Notes: generated by a model from the sequence alone, not told the origin. A DNA stretch of 64,000 nucleotides from an uncultured Candidatus Melainabacteria bacterium (GCA_934718085.1 CAKUZL010000004.1:101544-165543), one strand, 5' to 3'. Counted from the stretch's first letter, positions 1 through 9,450 are shown. Translations and numbers: made by a program.

Positions 1-438
1 AAGTTTTCCGTCGATGATAAAGCACAAACCGCCTTTTGTGTGCCCCGGCGTTTCGAGAACCTTTATGTCGTATTTACCGAACGACAATTTAGAATTTTTG
101 TCGATATACTTTGTAACTTTTACCGGCGGATATTCTTGCTCATAGCCGTATCCTTCCATTTCTTTCGGCAATTTTTGCACAACAAACTCGTCAGCCGCGC
201 TCATGTAAATCGGAATGTCTATGCCGTCCGTCTGCATAAGGGATTCGCCGTTTATGTGGTCGAAATGACCGTGCGTGTTCAAAATAAATTTCAGAGTCGC
301 GCCCTGCTCTTTTATATAGTCGAAAACCCTTTTATAATCGCCTCCCAAGTCGATAACGATTGCCTCTTTCGACTCTTCGTCTATCAAGACCCAGGTATTT
401 TGTTGTAAAAAATTAAGTATAAAATTTTGTATAATCAT
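1..438 (-). CDS. MBL-fold metallo-hydrolase (glyoxalase II-like), C-terminus cut by window edge
   Basis: The first 146 residues are present and the gene runs off the left edge. The translated N-terminus (starting MIIQNFILNFLQQNT) is followed by the zinc-binding signature THGHFDHI at about residues 57-64, which is the THxHxDH motif of metallo-beta-lactamase-fold hydrolases, and later by ETPGHTKGG, which supplies the next metal ligand. Small single-domain proteins of this type usually hydrolyse thioesters such as S-lactoylglutathione, but the family is broad and the substrate cannot be read from sequence. The start ATG at 438-436 overlaps the region just upstream of the divergent RNase HIII gene. 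No good ribosome binding site is visible before it. Confidence 0.85.
   Translation of the reverse strand, partial: MIIQNFILNFLQQNTWVLIDEESKEAIVIDLGGDYKRVFDYIKEQGATLKFILNTHGHFDHINGESLMQTDGIDIPIYMSAADEFVVQKLPKEMEGYGYEQEYPPVKVTKYIDKNSKLSFGKYDIKVLETPGHTKGGLCFIIDGKL
430..435 (+). promoter_or_regulatory. Candidate -10 box for rnhC
   Basis: A perfect TATAAT hexamer. Transcription would begin near 442, downstream of the in-frame ATG at 437, which supports the ATG at 473 as the real rnhC start. No convincing -35 is visible at 17 bp spacing. Confidence 0.4.
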
Positions 439-472
439 GGATTTATTTTCTTTACTCCGGTACCATTACGTT

Positions 473-1399
473 ATGAATACTTACACAAATAAATTTAAAA
501 CGCAATTACACGACAAAGTAAAATTATTTTTTGAACGAGAAGGTTTCGTATTCGGAGAACTTCAATACGCCAAATGGCAGGCAAAATCGAAAAGCTGCAC
601 GGCAAGCCTGTACAACAGCGGTAAATTCGTTATGCAGGGAAACGGCATAGACGAAATCGTTTCAAAATTTGAAACTTTCGCGGGATTAAGCCCGCAAACC
701 TCACAACAAACAATGTTTGCACCGACGCCATCCTCCGCTGCCGACGACGAAAAAATTATCATGCCCGTCGAAACTTACATCGGCACCGACGAATCGGGCA
801 AGGGCGATTTTTTCGGACCGTTGATTACCGCGGGCGTAATCGCAAACGACGCGACCCGAAAAATCTTTGAAGACGCGGGCATCAAAGACAGCAAAAAACT
901 CGACGACGCTAAAATAACAAAACTTGCGGCTCTTATCAAGAACTCCGCGCCGTTCTCGATTGTCGTCGTTACTCCCGAAAAATACAACTCTCTTTACGAG
1001 TCCTTCAAAAATCTTAACAAACTTCTCGCCTGGACTCACGCGCGCGCGATAGAAAACCTGCTCGAAAAAAATCCCGATTGCAAATACGCGCTTTCGGACA
1101 AATTCGGTGACGAAAAATTCATCAAAAACGCACTTATGACAAAAGGAAGCACCGTTAATCTCGTTCAACGTGTGCGCGCCGAAAGCGATTTAACCGTTGC
1201 CGCGGCGTCGGTTGTCGCACGAGCGGAGTTTGTAAAACGTTGCTCCGAAATGTCCCGCAAATACGGCTTAACCTTCCCGAAAGGAGCTTCCGACAAAGTT
1301 GTTCAAACGGGAAAAGACTTTGTAAAAGAGTTCGGGAAAGACGAGCTTAAAAAAGTCGCGAAACTGCATTTTAAAACGACTTCAACCGTTTTATCGTAA
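473..1399 (+). CDS. rnhC: Ribonuclease HIII
   Basis: RNase HIII cleaves the RNA strand of RNA-DNA hybrids, removing R-loops and RNA primers. The 308-residue product has the family layout: an N-terminal TBP-like substrate-binding domain (about residues 1-85) and an RNase H fold beginning at ETYIGTDESGKGDFFGP, which contains the first catalytic Asp-Glu pair, with DSKKLDD further on and later conserved acidic residues. Length matches Bacillus RnhC (about 310 aa). An in-frame ATG at 437 would add 12 residues, but the TATAAT at 430-435 places the mRNA start after it, so I chose 473. There is no clear Shine-Dalgarno sequence. Confidence 0.93.
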   Translation: MNTYTNKFKTQLHDKVKLFFEREGFVFGELQYAKWQAKSKSCTASLYNSGKFVMQGNGIDEIVSKFETFAGLSPQTSQQTMFAPTPSSAADDEKIIMPVETYIGTDESGKGDFFGPLITAGVIANDATRKIFEDAGIKDSKKLDDAKITKLAALIKNSAPFSIVVVTPEKYNSLYESFKNLNKLLAWTHARAIENLLEKNPDCKYALSDKFGDEKFIKNALMTKGSTVNLVQRVRAESDLTVAAASVVARAEFVKRCSEMSRKYGLTFPKGASDKVVQTGKDFVKEFGKDELKKVAKLHFKTTSTVLS

Positions 1400-1418
1400 C
1401 AACGAAACTTTAAAAAAC

Positions 1419-1447
1419 TTGACATTTTCTCCGGTTCGTTCTTTCAT
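1419..1447 (+). promoter_or_regulatory. Promoter for the membrane glycosyltransferase gene
   Basis: Consensus -35 TTGACA (1419-1424), 17-bp spacer, and -10 TTTCAT (1442-1447, four of six matches). Transcription would start near 1454, just before the AAAGGGA ribosome binding site of the gene starting at 1467. Confidence 0.5.
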
Positions 1448-1466
1448 GTTCCGAAAGGGATATGTT

Positions 1467-3149
1467 ATGAAAAAAGACGAAATTATTTATATTGCGGTAA
1501 TTTTCACCGTTTTTGCAATGATTGTGTTCTTCGGTTTCCCGATAACCGATATTTTCGACGAATCAATGTACGCGACAAGCGTAACGGCAACGACGAATAT
1601 TTTTGCGCCGGTTCTGAACGGAACCGACTTTTTCGGCGCGAACGGATTGTTTTTCGGAATGTCGAAAATTTTTGCCGCTTTACTCCCCGGTCATCCTCAA
1701 TTTGCCGTAAAATTGCCGGGGCTGATTATTTTCGGAATTCTTGCGGCATCCGTTTACTTTACCGGCAAAAAAATCGAAAAACCGCCTTTAGGCTTTATTT
1801 GTACGATTTGTGTCCTTTTTTCGGCAGGGTTCGTTTTCTTTTCAAAAACCTTGTCACCGGACTTTATATCCTTGTGTTTCGCAATGACGGCGGCTATTTT
1901 CGGGTTTATTCCGGTTTGTGACAAAAACAACAAAACTAACAAACTCTGTTATTTCGCATTTTGGATGTTTTGTACGTTTTCTATTTTGACAAAAGGCGTT
2001 ACGCCGGCTTTTACGGCGTTGTTCACCGTTTTATTCGTGCATATCAAATCAAAATCCCTCAAACGCTTTTTCTCCCCGAAAAATATATTCCCGGGAATGA
2101 TTTTCGCGTTTTTATTTTTCGGAATATACGCATTCACGGAGTTTAAAATTTTCGGGAAATCCTACTTTTCAGCGGTTTTAAAAACCTGCTTTCCCATACT
2201 CTTCGCGCATTCCGAAACAAAATTTTTCATAAACAATTTAAAAACTCTCGAAATATTCTTCTTCGCGGGAATTTTACCTCATCTTCCTTACATTTTCGGG
2301 TTTTCACCCGAAATCACGGAATCGTTTTTTGCACCGTCAGAAAAAAACATCGACAAATTTACCGTATTTTGCACGTCGGGACTGCTTATCGGATTGATTT
2401 TCACCCTTTTAAACGCCGGCGTCGCAGAAATTCTTTCAATGATATTTTTCGGAGCATTGTTCACCGGGATTTTCACATACAAAGCGTTTTTCGGCGAACA
2501 AAAGTTTAAATCGGTTTACTCCGCGACTTCGTTCGTGTTCTTCGCAATCCTTGTATTGACGGCGGTTTCAGGAATATTGTCATACCTTTTCATTCCCGAA
2601 ATCGCAAAAAACTTCGCAACACCTTTCATTATCCCGTTTTTGATAATAATATCGGCGGTTTCCATGCCGGGACTGCTCTTTTCCGCAATGAAAAACCCGA
2701 AACTCATATTTTCCGCACACATCCTTTTCGGGATACTTTTAACGGTATTTTTGCCGGGAATTTTCAAAACATACACCGACTTTACGGGCGACAGAGACAT
2801 TGTTAAATTCGGAATAATCGCCGCGAAAAAAGGCCTAACGATAACAACCTACGACCTTATCGACAAATATTCGCTCGTTTATTATTCGAAAAACAACGTC
2901 AAATTTAATCACAAAATTCCGCACGACAAAATCGAACGGCATCTTTTGAATTCAAAAAACATTCTCATCACGCTTAAGAACAAAGACCTCACTGATTTCG
3001 ACAAGCTTTTCGCTTACGAAATCGTCGAAACCGGCAAGCAATACAGCCTTATAACAAACATCACCAAGCTGCCGCCGTCCGTTATAATCGAAAACAAACA
3101 AACCCTCAAAGACTCGGAGACAAAGCCTTTTTCAAAAACGGAGCGGTAA
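1467..3149 (+). CDS. Multi-pass membrane glycosyltransferase, ArnT/PMT (GT-C) type
   Basis: A 560-residue integral membrane protein with about eleven predicted hydrophobic segments up to residue ~440, then a soluble tail of about 100 residues. The first loop after TM1 carries TDIFDESMYATS (D31-E32), resembling the Asp-Glu signature in the first extracytoplasmic loop of ArnT/PMT-family enzymes, which transfer sugars from polyprenyl-phosphate donors to lipid or protein acceptors. The acceptor is unknown; lipid A or glycolipid modification is possible. The start at 1467 is chosen for its AAAGGGA ribosome binding site; an upstream ATG exists at 1446. The 3' end overlaps the convergent uvrA gene by 44 bp, which is unusually long. 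Confidence 0.72.
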   Translation: MKKDEIIYIAVIFTVFAMIVFFGFPITDIFDESMYATSVTATTNIFAPVLNGTDFFGANGLFFGMSKIFAALLPGHPQFAVKLPGLIIFGILAASVYFTGKKIEKPPLGFICTICVLFSAGFVFFSKTLSPDFISLCFAMTAAIFGFIPVCDKNNKTNKLCYFAFWMFCTFSILTKGVTPAFTALFTVLFVHIKSKSLKRFFSPKNIFPGMIFAFLFFGIYAFTEFKIFGKSYFSAVLKTCFPILFAHSETKFFINNLKTLEIFFFAGILPHLPYIFGFSPEITESFFAPSEKNIDKFTVFCTSGLLIGLIFTLLNAGVAEILSMIFFGALFTGIFTYKAFFGEQKFKSVYSATSFVFFAILVLTAVSGILSYLFIPEIAKNFATPFIIPFLIIISAVSMPGLLFSAMKNPKLIFSAHILFGILLTVFLPGIFKTYTDFTGDRDIVKFGIIAAKKGLTITTYDLIDKYSLVYYSKNNVKFNHKIPHDKIERHLLNSKNILITLKNKDLTDFDKLFAYEIVETGKQYSLITNITKLPPSVIIENKQTLKDSETKPFSKTER

Positions 3150-5943
3150 GCGAGTTTTCGCATGTCGCAACTTCTTCGGGAGTACCTTTTGCAACAATAT
3201 TTCCGCCGGCTTCACCGCCCAAGGGTCCCAAATCGATTATATAATCGGCATTTTTCATGATATCGGTGTTATGTTCGATTATCAAAACCGTATTTCCGTT
3301 GTCGGCAAGCTTTTGAATAATTTTTATAAGCTTGTCCAAATCCGACCAATGCAGCCCCACGGAAGGTTCATCGAGCAAATACAAAGTCTTTCCCGTCGGC
3401 TTTTTGTTAAGTTCCGCGGCAAGTTTTATCCGCTGGGATTCCCCGCCCGAAAGCGTCGTCGAACTTTGTCCGAGTCTTATGTAATCGAGCCCGACGTCTA
3501 TCAATGTTTGCAACCTGTTTCGAATTTTCGGAATGCCTTCGAAAAAGTCAAACGCTTCTTTTACGCTCATGTTCAAAACTTCCGAAATATCTTTTCCTTT
3601 GTACTTGACCTCCAAAGTCTCGTGATTGTAACGTTTTCCGTTACAAACAGCGCAAGTGACGTAGACATCGGACAAAAAGCTCATTTCGATTTTGTTCACG
3701 CCGTCACCCTTGCAGGCCTCGCAACGTCCGCCTTTTATGTTAAAACTGAAACGCCCGGGCGTATATCCCCGTAGTTTTGCCTCGTTTGTTTTCGAAAACA
3801 AATCGCGAATGTGAGTAAAAACATCGGTATAAGTTGCGGGATTTGAACGCGGAGTTCTTCCGATGGGCGACTGGTCGACGTTTATGACCTTGTCGATTTC
3901 TTCAAACCCGGTTATTTCTTCGACACCTTGCGGTTTCGGGCGATTTTTGCTCAAAACGTGTTTTGAATATTCCAAAATCAAATCGTTCATCAAAGTGGAT
4001 TTTCCGGAACCGCTCATCCCCGTAATTACGGTAACTTTACCCAAAGGAATGTCCAAATCGAGATTTTTTAAATTGTTTTTTGTCGCACCGCGAACACTCA
4101 GGAATTTTCCGTTTCCTTCGCGGCGAACTTTCGGAACGGAAATCGATTTTCTTCCGCTCAAATACGCGCCGGTCAACGAATTTTCGGATTTTTTGATTTC
4201 TTCGAGGGTACCTTGTGCAACAATCGTTCCGCCGAGCTCACCCGCGCCTGGTCCGATATCGACGATATAATCGGCACTTTTTATGGTCTCTTCGTCGTGT
4301 TCGACAATAATCAGGGTATTTCCGAGATTACGCAGGCGCAACACCGTATTTATAAGCATTTCGTTGTTATAAGGGTGCAGCCCGACCGAAGGTTCATCGA
4401 GAACGTACAAAACCCCCGACAATCCGCTTCCTATTTGAGTTGCGAGTCTTATTCTGCGGCTTTCTCCGCCCGACAGAGTCCCCGCAAGTCGCGAACACGT
4501 TATGTAATCGAGTCCGACATCGGTTAAAAACTTAAGACGGGCTACGATTTCGTCCAAAATTCTTTTTGCGATTTTCAATTCGTAATCCGACAAATCCAGG
4601 TACAATCCGGAGAAAAACGAATATGCGTCTTTTATCGGCATATCGCAAATTTCGGCAATATTTTTTTCACCGACTGTCACGGCAAGCAAAAACGGCTTTA
4701 AACGACCTCCGTTACAGGAACTGCAGGGTATAGCCGACATATATTTTCTGATTTCCCCGAGAATTTCGTCCGAAGAATATTCGTCATATTTCTTCATATA
4801 ATACGGAATAACGCCCGAAAACGGCATTCTTTTGTGTTCGAGGTATTTTCCGCCGAAAGACATATACTCGAAGCTGACCTTTTCGCTGCCCGATCCGTAC
4901 AAAATGATATGTTTGTGAACATCGGGTAAGTCTTTAAAAGGAACTTGAGTATTAATGGAAAATTCGCGAGCCACGGAGTTGATGACATCGGTATAATAAG
5001 GATTTCCCGTTTTTGCCCACGGATAAATCGCACCGTTTGCGAGAGATTTGTTTGCATCGGGCACTATCAAATCGGGATTAATTCGGTAATGGAAGCCCAA
5101 GCCTCCGCATTCTTCACAGGCGCCGTGAGGATTGTTAAAACTGAACATTGCCGCGGTCGGTTTTTCAAAGCTCAAGCCGCAATCGGGGCAACACGCGTTT
5201 TCGCTGAACACTGCCGTTTCGCCATCCGGAATTTCGACATACATAATTCCGTTACCTTTTTTCAAGGTGAGCTCCACGCTGTCCGAAAGTCTTGATTTTA
5301 TCGAAGGTTTCACGACAAGTCTGTCGGTTATGACAAAAATATCGTGCTTAGCGGTTTTTGAAGGTAAAATGTCGTCTTCTTCGAGGTTAAAGACTTTTCC
5401 GTCGATTTTGACTCTGACAAAGCCTTCCGAACGTATCGAGCGCAAAAGCCCCGTAAATTCACCTTTTTTACCTTTAACGACGGGAGCTTCGAGCAAAATT
5501 TTCGTGCCTTCGGGATATGAAAGAATTTTTTTAACGATTTCATCGACGGTTTGAGCCTTGACCTCTTTTCCGCATTGAGGACAGTGCATTTTGCCGATTG
5601 AAGCAAACAAAAGCCGCAGAAAATCGTAAATTTCTGTAACCGTTCCGACAGTCGAACGGGGATTATTGCTCGCGGACTTGCTGTCAATGGCAATTGCGGG
5701 AGAAAGACCTTCTATGGTTTCGACATCGGGCTTATCGAGCTGCCCCAAAAATTGCCTTGCATAAACGGAAAGGCTCTCGACATAACGTCTTTGACCTTCC
5801 GCAAAAATCGTATCGAAAGCCAACGAACTTTTACCCGACCCGCTGACTCCGGTGAACAATATCAGTTCGTTTTTCGGGAGCTCGAGGCTCACGTTCTTGA
5901 GATTGTTTTGTTTTACGCCGCGAATAATAATTTTATCGTTCAT
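3106..5943 (-). CDS. uvrA: UvrABC excinuclease subunit A
   Basis: UvrA is the damage-sensing ATPase of nucleotide excision repair; it loads UvrB onto damaged DNA. The product of about 945 residues has two ABC ATPase modules, with Walker A GVSGSGKSS near the N-terminus and GMSGSGKST around residue 640, two ABC signatures (LSGGESRRIRL and LSGGESQRIKL), and the usual zinc modules, including CEECGGLGF, CSSCNGGRLKP, and CEACKGDG followed by CAVCNGKRY. The ATG at 5943 matches the family N-terminus (NDKIIIRGVKQNNLKN); a TTG 21 bp upstream is possible but less likely. It lies 24 bp after a secreted-protein gene on the same strand, and uvrC lies elsewhere in the window, so the excision genes are dispersed as in most bacteria. 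Confidence 0.98.
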   Translation of the reverse strand: MNDKIIIRGVKQNNLKNVSLELPKNELILFTGVSGSGKSSLAFDTIFAEGQRRYVESLSVYARQFLGQLDKPDVETIEGLSPAIAIDSKSASNNPRSTVGTVTEIYDFLRLLFASIGKMHCPQCGKEVKAQTVDEIVKKILSYPEGTKILLEAPVVKGKKGEFTGLLRSIRSEGFVRVKIDGKVFNLEEDDILPSKTAKHDIFVITDRLVVKPSIKSRLSDSVELTLKKGNGIMYVEIPDGETAVFSENACCPDCGLSFEKPTAAMFSFNNPHGACEECGGLGFHYRINPDLIVPDANKSLANGAIYPWAKTGNPYYTDVINSVAREFSINTQVPFKDLPDVHKHIILYGSGSEKVSFEYMSFGGKYLEHKRMPFSGVIPYYMKKYDEYSSDEILGEIRKYMSAIPCSSCNGGRLKPFLLAVTVGEKNIAEICDMPIKDAYSFFSGLYLDLSDYELKIAKRILDEIVARLKFLTDVGLDYITCSRLAGTLSGGESRRIRLATQIGSGLSGVLYVLDEPSVGLHPYNNEMLINTVLRLRNLGNTLIIVEHDEETIKSADYIVDIGPGAGELGGTIVAQGTLEEIKKSENSLTGAYLSGRKSISVPKVRREGNGKFLSVRGATKNNLKNLDLDIPLGKVTVITGMSGSGKSTLMNDLILEYSKHVLSKNRPKPQGVEEITGFEEIDKVINVDQSPIGRTPRSNPATYTDVFTHIRDLFSKTNEAKLRGYTPGRFSFNIKGGRCEACKGDGVNKIEMSFLSDVYVTCAVCNGKRYNHETLEVKYKGKDISEVLNMSVKEAFDFFEGIPKIRNRLQTLIDVGLDYIRLGQSSTTLSGGESQRIKLAAELNKKPTGKTLYLLDEPSVGLHWSDLDKLIKIIQKLADNGNTVLIIEHNTDIMKNADYIIDLGPLGGEAGGNIVAKGTPEEVATCENSLTAPFLKKALSPSL

Positions 5944-5967
5944 AACAATAACATTATTACACAAAAA

Positions 5968-6747
5968 TTATCGTATTTCGACCGATATATTCGTAAATTC
6001 TATGTCGTCATAATCGATAAACGCCGTCTGAAAAAGGTTTTTACCTGCTTTCATAGTCAACGAATTTTGACCGTTTTTGCGCAAAATCTGCTTGGGAATT
6101 TCTATTTCCTGTCGGTCGCCGTTTATGTGAAGTTCGCAGATTTTATTCCCGTTGCAAAAAATTTCCGCAGGCGAAGCGTAAGCCGAAACGACGCGCGACT
6201 GCCCCGCGTCGCGAGCCCGTAAAGTATCTATTCCGATAACCGAGCCGATGACCAAATAAACTTTGTCGTTCGCCGAAAACGAAGGTACGGTGAAGTTTTT
6301 GGAATAATAAGGTCCGACCGATTTCGAAACAAAATCGCCCGCATTTGCCGAATTTTCACTGAATTTATCGTCTCCGAGGTGTATTAACTCGGTTTCGACA
6401 CTTACGGCATTAAGCGAATTTTTTTCGATACCGATAATCAACGGCTCTGACGAAAGTTTGTTTATGGTCAGCGAAAACGGTCTGTATCCGTCTTTTTCCA
6501 CCGACAAAACCGTCGGAGCGTCGATTTTGACGTCCAAAGCAAAATACCCGTCGGCATCCGTCACCGTCACAAAGCGTTTATGGGGAACCTTTACCTTCGC
6601 GCCCGCAATTCCGCTTCCCGACACGGAGTCGATTATCTGATTGTAATTTTTCAGCTCGCGTTTTTCTATTCCGCCTTTTACCGCCGAATACGCCTGCGTC
6701 TGAAACATCATTAACGACAAAAGCACACTTATCAACACTCGCAGCAT
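5968..6747 (-). CDS. Secreted protein with carboxypeptidase-regulatory-like domain
   Basis: A 259-residue product with an N-terminal signal peptide (hydrophobic run LISVLLSLMMFQTQAYSA). Residues about 35-105 read like a carboxypeptidase regulatory-like (transthyretin-fold) beta-sandwich: an IIDSVSGSGIAGAKVKV strand, then VTVTDADGYFALDV and a later VEKDGYRPFSL. The C-terminal half is beta-rich and has no motif that I recognise; it includes a predicted ligand- or wall-binding stretch. The likely location is periplasm or cell surface. A GGGTAAGAAG ribosome binding site precedes the ATG. It lies immediately upstream of uvrA on the same strand, probably without functional linkage. The exact function is unknown. 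Confidence 0.7.
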   Translation of the reverse strand: MLRVLISVLLSLMMFQTQAYSAVKGGIEKRELKNYNQIIDSVSGSGIAGAKVKVPHKRFVTVTDADGYFALDVKIDAPTVLSVEKDGYRPFSLTINKLSSEPLIIGIEKNSLNAVSVETELIHLGDDKFSENSANAGDFVSKSVGPYYSKNFTVPSFSANDKVYLVIGSVIGIDTLRARDAGQSRVVSAYASPAEIFCNGNKICELHINGDRQEIEIPKQILRKNGQNSLTMKAGKNLFQTAFIDYDDIEFTNISVEIR

Positions 6748-6871
6748 CTTCTTACCCTTTTTGGTTTTCTTTTTTACTTTTTAAAATATACCCGTCGTTT
6801 CGGACAAAAAAAACCGCAAAAAAGTTACACCGCGGGAGCATCGGATAAAATTTATTTTTTATAACAAAATT

Positions 6872-8260
6872 TTAAGCTTTTGTCGTCTGCAAAGCGCACA
6901 AAACATCGCTCAAACGAGAGACTTCGACCGTTTCTATCTCGTTTTTCGATCTCTTCGATAAATTTCCCGAGGGAACGATAATTCTTTTAAATCCGGTTTT
7001 TTCAGCCTCTTTGACCAATTTTTCGGGATTGACGATTTTTCCGACCTCGCCCGTCAAACAAATTTCACCCGCGATTACGGTATCGTTCGGTACGACAAAA
7101 TCCCGCGCCGACGAAATTATCGCAAGCGCAACCCCGCAATCCGCCGAAGGCTCGTTAACCTCCAGACCGCCCGCAATATTAACGTAAACATCCGATTTGC
7201 TTAAATTTAAGCCTATTCGTTTTTCGATAACCGCAATAATCTGCAGCAATCTGTTGTAATCAAACCCGACGGCAACCCTTCGCGGCGAAGGATACGACGT
7301 TTGACCCACAAGAGCCTGAACTTCGACCGTCAAAACCCTGCTGCCCTCGCACGAAGCCGTTACGGTTGTCCCCGGGCTCGAAGATACCCCCCTCTCTCGA
7401 AGAAAAACCTCTCCCGGGTTGGTAACTTCCGTCAAGCCGTTTTCTTCCATTTTAAAAATTCCGACCTCGTTTGTACAACCGAAACGATTTTTAATACTTC
7501 TTAACATTCTGAACGTTTTATTTTTATCGCCCTCAAACCGAAAAACCGCATCGACAGTGTGTTCCAAAACCCGAGGTCCCGCAATGTTTCCGTCCTTCGT
7601 AACGTGTCCGATAATTATCGTCGTAATATTTTTTGACTTTGCGATTTGGGTAAAAACGTCCGCACACTCCCGTATTTGAGAAACACTTCCCGAACTGCTC
7701 GATATTTCGGGCGAATACACCGCCTGAATACTGTCCGCGATTACGACATCGGGATTAATTCTCAAAATTTCTTCGCGAATTTTTTCGGTATCGATTTGAG
7801 GACAAAGATAAAGGTTTTCGCCCTTCACACCGAGTCTTTCCGCACGCAGTTTGACCTGAGACGGAGATTCTTCCGCGCAAACGTAAAAAACTTTTTTGCC
7901 TTTTTTCGACATAATTTCGGCTATCTGCAAAACAAGCGTGGACTTACCTATTCCGGGGTCTCCCGCTATCAAAATCACAGAACCGTCCACGAGTCCGCCG
8001 CCCGTAACTCTGTCAAATTCACCGTTTCCCGTCGCAAAGCGTTCGTTGTTCGAATTAAGCTCGGTATCTTTCAACAGAAGCGTTTTTGAATACTCCGACG
8101 GAGAAACCTTCGCGGACGAAGACTTCGGCGCAGACACCGCAATTTTTTCTTCGACGAGAGTTCCCCATGAACCGCAATCCGGGCATTTTCCGAGATACTT
8201 CGGTGTTTCGTACCCGCATTCGCTGCATACGAACTTTGTTTTCACTTTTGCGGTCTTCAT
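6872..8260 (-). CDS. radA: DNA repair protein RadA
   Basis: RadA is a RecA-like, DnaB-like branch-migration ATPase that processes recombination intermediates. The 462-residue product shows the full architecture: an N-terminal four-cysteine zinc finger (C12, C15, C26, C29), Walker A GDPGIGKST (about residues 100-108), the RadA-specific KNRFG motif near residue 257, and a C-terminal Lon-protease-like domain (GGLEVNEPSADCGVALAI). Its ATG overlaps the stop codon of the upstream gene in an ATGA arrangement, so the two genes are translationally coupled and share the promoter upstream of 9288. Confidence 0.97.
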   Translation of the reverse strand: MKTAKVKTKFVCSECGYETPKYLGKCPDCGSWGTLVEEKIAVSAPKSSSAKVSPSEYSKTLLLKDTELNSNNERFATGNGEFDRVTGGGLVDGSVILIAGDPGIGKSTLVLQIAEIMSKKGKKVFYVCAEESPSQVKLRAERLGVKGENLYLCPQIDTEKIREEILRINPDVVIADSIQAVYSPEISSSSGSVSQIRECADVFTQIAKSKNITTIIIGHVTKDGNIAGPRVLEHTVDAVFRFEGDKNKTFRMLRSIKNRFGCTNEVGIFKMEENGLTEVTNPGEVFLRERGVSSSPGTTVTASCEGSRVLTVEVQALVGQTSYPSPRRVAVGFDYNRLLQIIAVIEKRIGLNLSKSDVYVNIAGGLEVNEPSADCGVALAIISSARDFVVPNDTVIAGEICLTGEVGKIVNPEKLVKEAEKTGFKRIIVPSGNLSKRSKNEIETVEVSRLSDVLCALQTTKA

Positions 8261-9288
8261 AATTTTTCCTTTCGAACATCATTCAACGAACTTTTTTTGT
8301 CAATCTCGACAACCGTTTTTATCGCGGTTTGAGCAACCAAAAACAAAAACGGATTAATCTTGTTTCCTATCGAAACTTCAACCTTTGTTTTTCCCGAATT
8401 ATCGAACTTTTCGTGTTTATCGACACCCCTTCGCAGTTTTTCGAACTCCGTTTGCGCCTTCACGTTATACTCTTTTATTTCGCCCAAAACCGATTTTTCG
8501 AATTCTTCGTTCGGAAAAGTTTCGTCCGCAGAAAGCTTGAACGCTATCGAATTTGAGCCGGTTTTAAAAATCAAAATCGAAACATTTCCGAAATTTACCG
8601 TCGCAATTTTTATCGACACAAAATCGTCGCCCGCGGCACCTTCCTCGTCCGACCCGACACCGAATTCCAACGTAAACGCGTTTTGCACGCCCAACGGCAA
8701 CCACGGCAAATACAAAAGCATAATGTTTTTTGCGACCTGAGCCGCCGAAGTATCCGCGTTCGGGACACATGCCTTCAAAATCGCGGTTATTTCGGACATT
8801 TGAGAATTTTTTATTCCGCCCGCCTGTGCGGCTTCGACATTAAGCTTAAAAAGCTTCTCCAACGCATCTTTCCCGTTTTTCGACATAAATTCCGCAAGCT
8901 TCGAAACATCTGTTTGCGCACCGAGCAGAAGTTTTGCCAAAACGTCTTTTGTCACGGTCTTTTCGGGTGATTGAGAAATCATTTCGTCTATAAATTCTGC
9001 ATCTTTATTCAAACCGTTTTTCATCAAAAATTCGCCGAGTTCTTTTTGCATATTTAAAAGATTTTTCAAAACTCCCGACATAGTTTTGTCGACAAGCACG
9101 GTTTGCGAATTTTGCATTAAAATCAAAGAATACACGGCATTTTTCAGAGGATTATAATTTTGCGCGACACGCCCCGGAGGCGTTCCCGCATCACCGCCCG
9201 GAACCGCTCCCTGTATATTTTGCGCGGTTTGCAACGATTTTCCCCTGAAAATCGGATATCCGTTTTTTCCGAAATTTATCTCGTTCAT
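8257..9288 (-). CDS. Uncharacterised protein coupled to radA, possible FliK-like C-terminal fold
   Basis: A 343-residue cytoplasmic protein without signal peptide or membrane segment. I do not recognise the family with certainty. The N-terminus (MNEINFGKNGYPIFRGK) is basic, the middle is helical, and residues about 190-290 are beta-rich, with the pattern VSIKIATVNFGNVSILIF followed by IAFKLSAD. This is reminiscent of the flagellar hook-length control (FliK) C-terminal domain, but no flagellar gene is near and the resemblance is weak. Its stop overlaps the radA start (ATGA). The promoter TATAAT lies only 7 bases before the ATG, implying a leaderless mRNA, and an HLR1-type repeat sits 59 bases upstream. 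Confidence 0.65.
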   Translation of the reverse strand: MNEINFGKNGYPIFRGKSLQTAQNIQGAVPGGDAGTPPGRVAQNYNPLKNAVYSLILMQNSQTVLVDKTMSGVLKNLLNMQKELGEFLMKNGLNKDAEFIDEMISQSPEKTVTKDVLAKLLLGAQTDVSKLAEFMSKNGKDALEKLFKLNVEAAQAGGIKNSQMSEITAILKACVPNADTSAAQVAKNIMLLYLPWLPLGVQNAFTLEFGVGSDEEGAAGDDFVSIKIATVNFGNVSILIFKTGSNSIAFKLSADETFPNEEFEKSVLGEIKEYNVKAQTEFEKLRRGVDKHEKFDNSGKTKVEVSIGNKINPFLFLVAQTAIKTVVEIDKKSSLNDVRKEKL

Positions 9289-9295
9289 TAATTTT

Positions 9296-9301
9296 ATTAT
9301 A
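9296..9301 (-). promoter_or_regulatory. -10 box, leaderless promoter of the radA operon
   Basis: Perfect TATAAT with 7 bases between it and the ATG at 9288, so transcription should start at or next to the start codon. No good -35 is visible; the HLR1 repeat farther upstream could compensate by recruiting an activator. Confidence 0.5.
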
Positions 9302-9346
9302 ATAAGAGATTTCGCAAAATAAAACTTTTTTCGGAATATTTTAAAT

Positions 9347-9364
9347 TTTGTAAAGATTTGTAAA
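9347..9364 (-). promoter_or_regulatory. HLR1-type (RpaB box) direct repeat
   Basis: On the minus strand two identical octamers TTTACAAA are separated by TC, giving a 10-bp period. This fits the cyanobacterial HLR1 consensus exactly: two copies of (G/T)TTACA(T/A)(T/A) separated by two bases, the binding site of response regulator RpaB. It lies in the divergent region between the radA operon and the 87-aa gene, about 59-76 bp before the radA-operon transcription start. Confidence 0.55.
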
Positions 9365-9450
9365 AAGTAAAAACCAAAACTTGTTAAAAAACTTAAAATA
9401 CGGGCATAACATGCATGACGGAGGAATCTCTGTCGGAAAGGAAAAATAAA

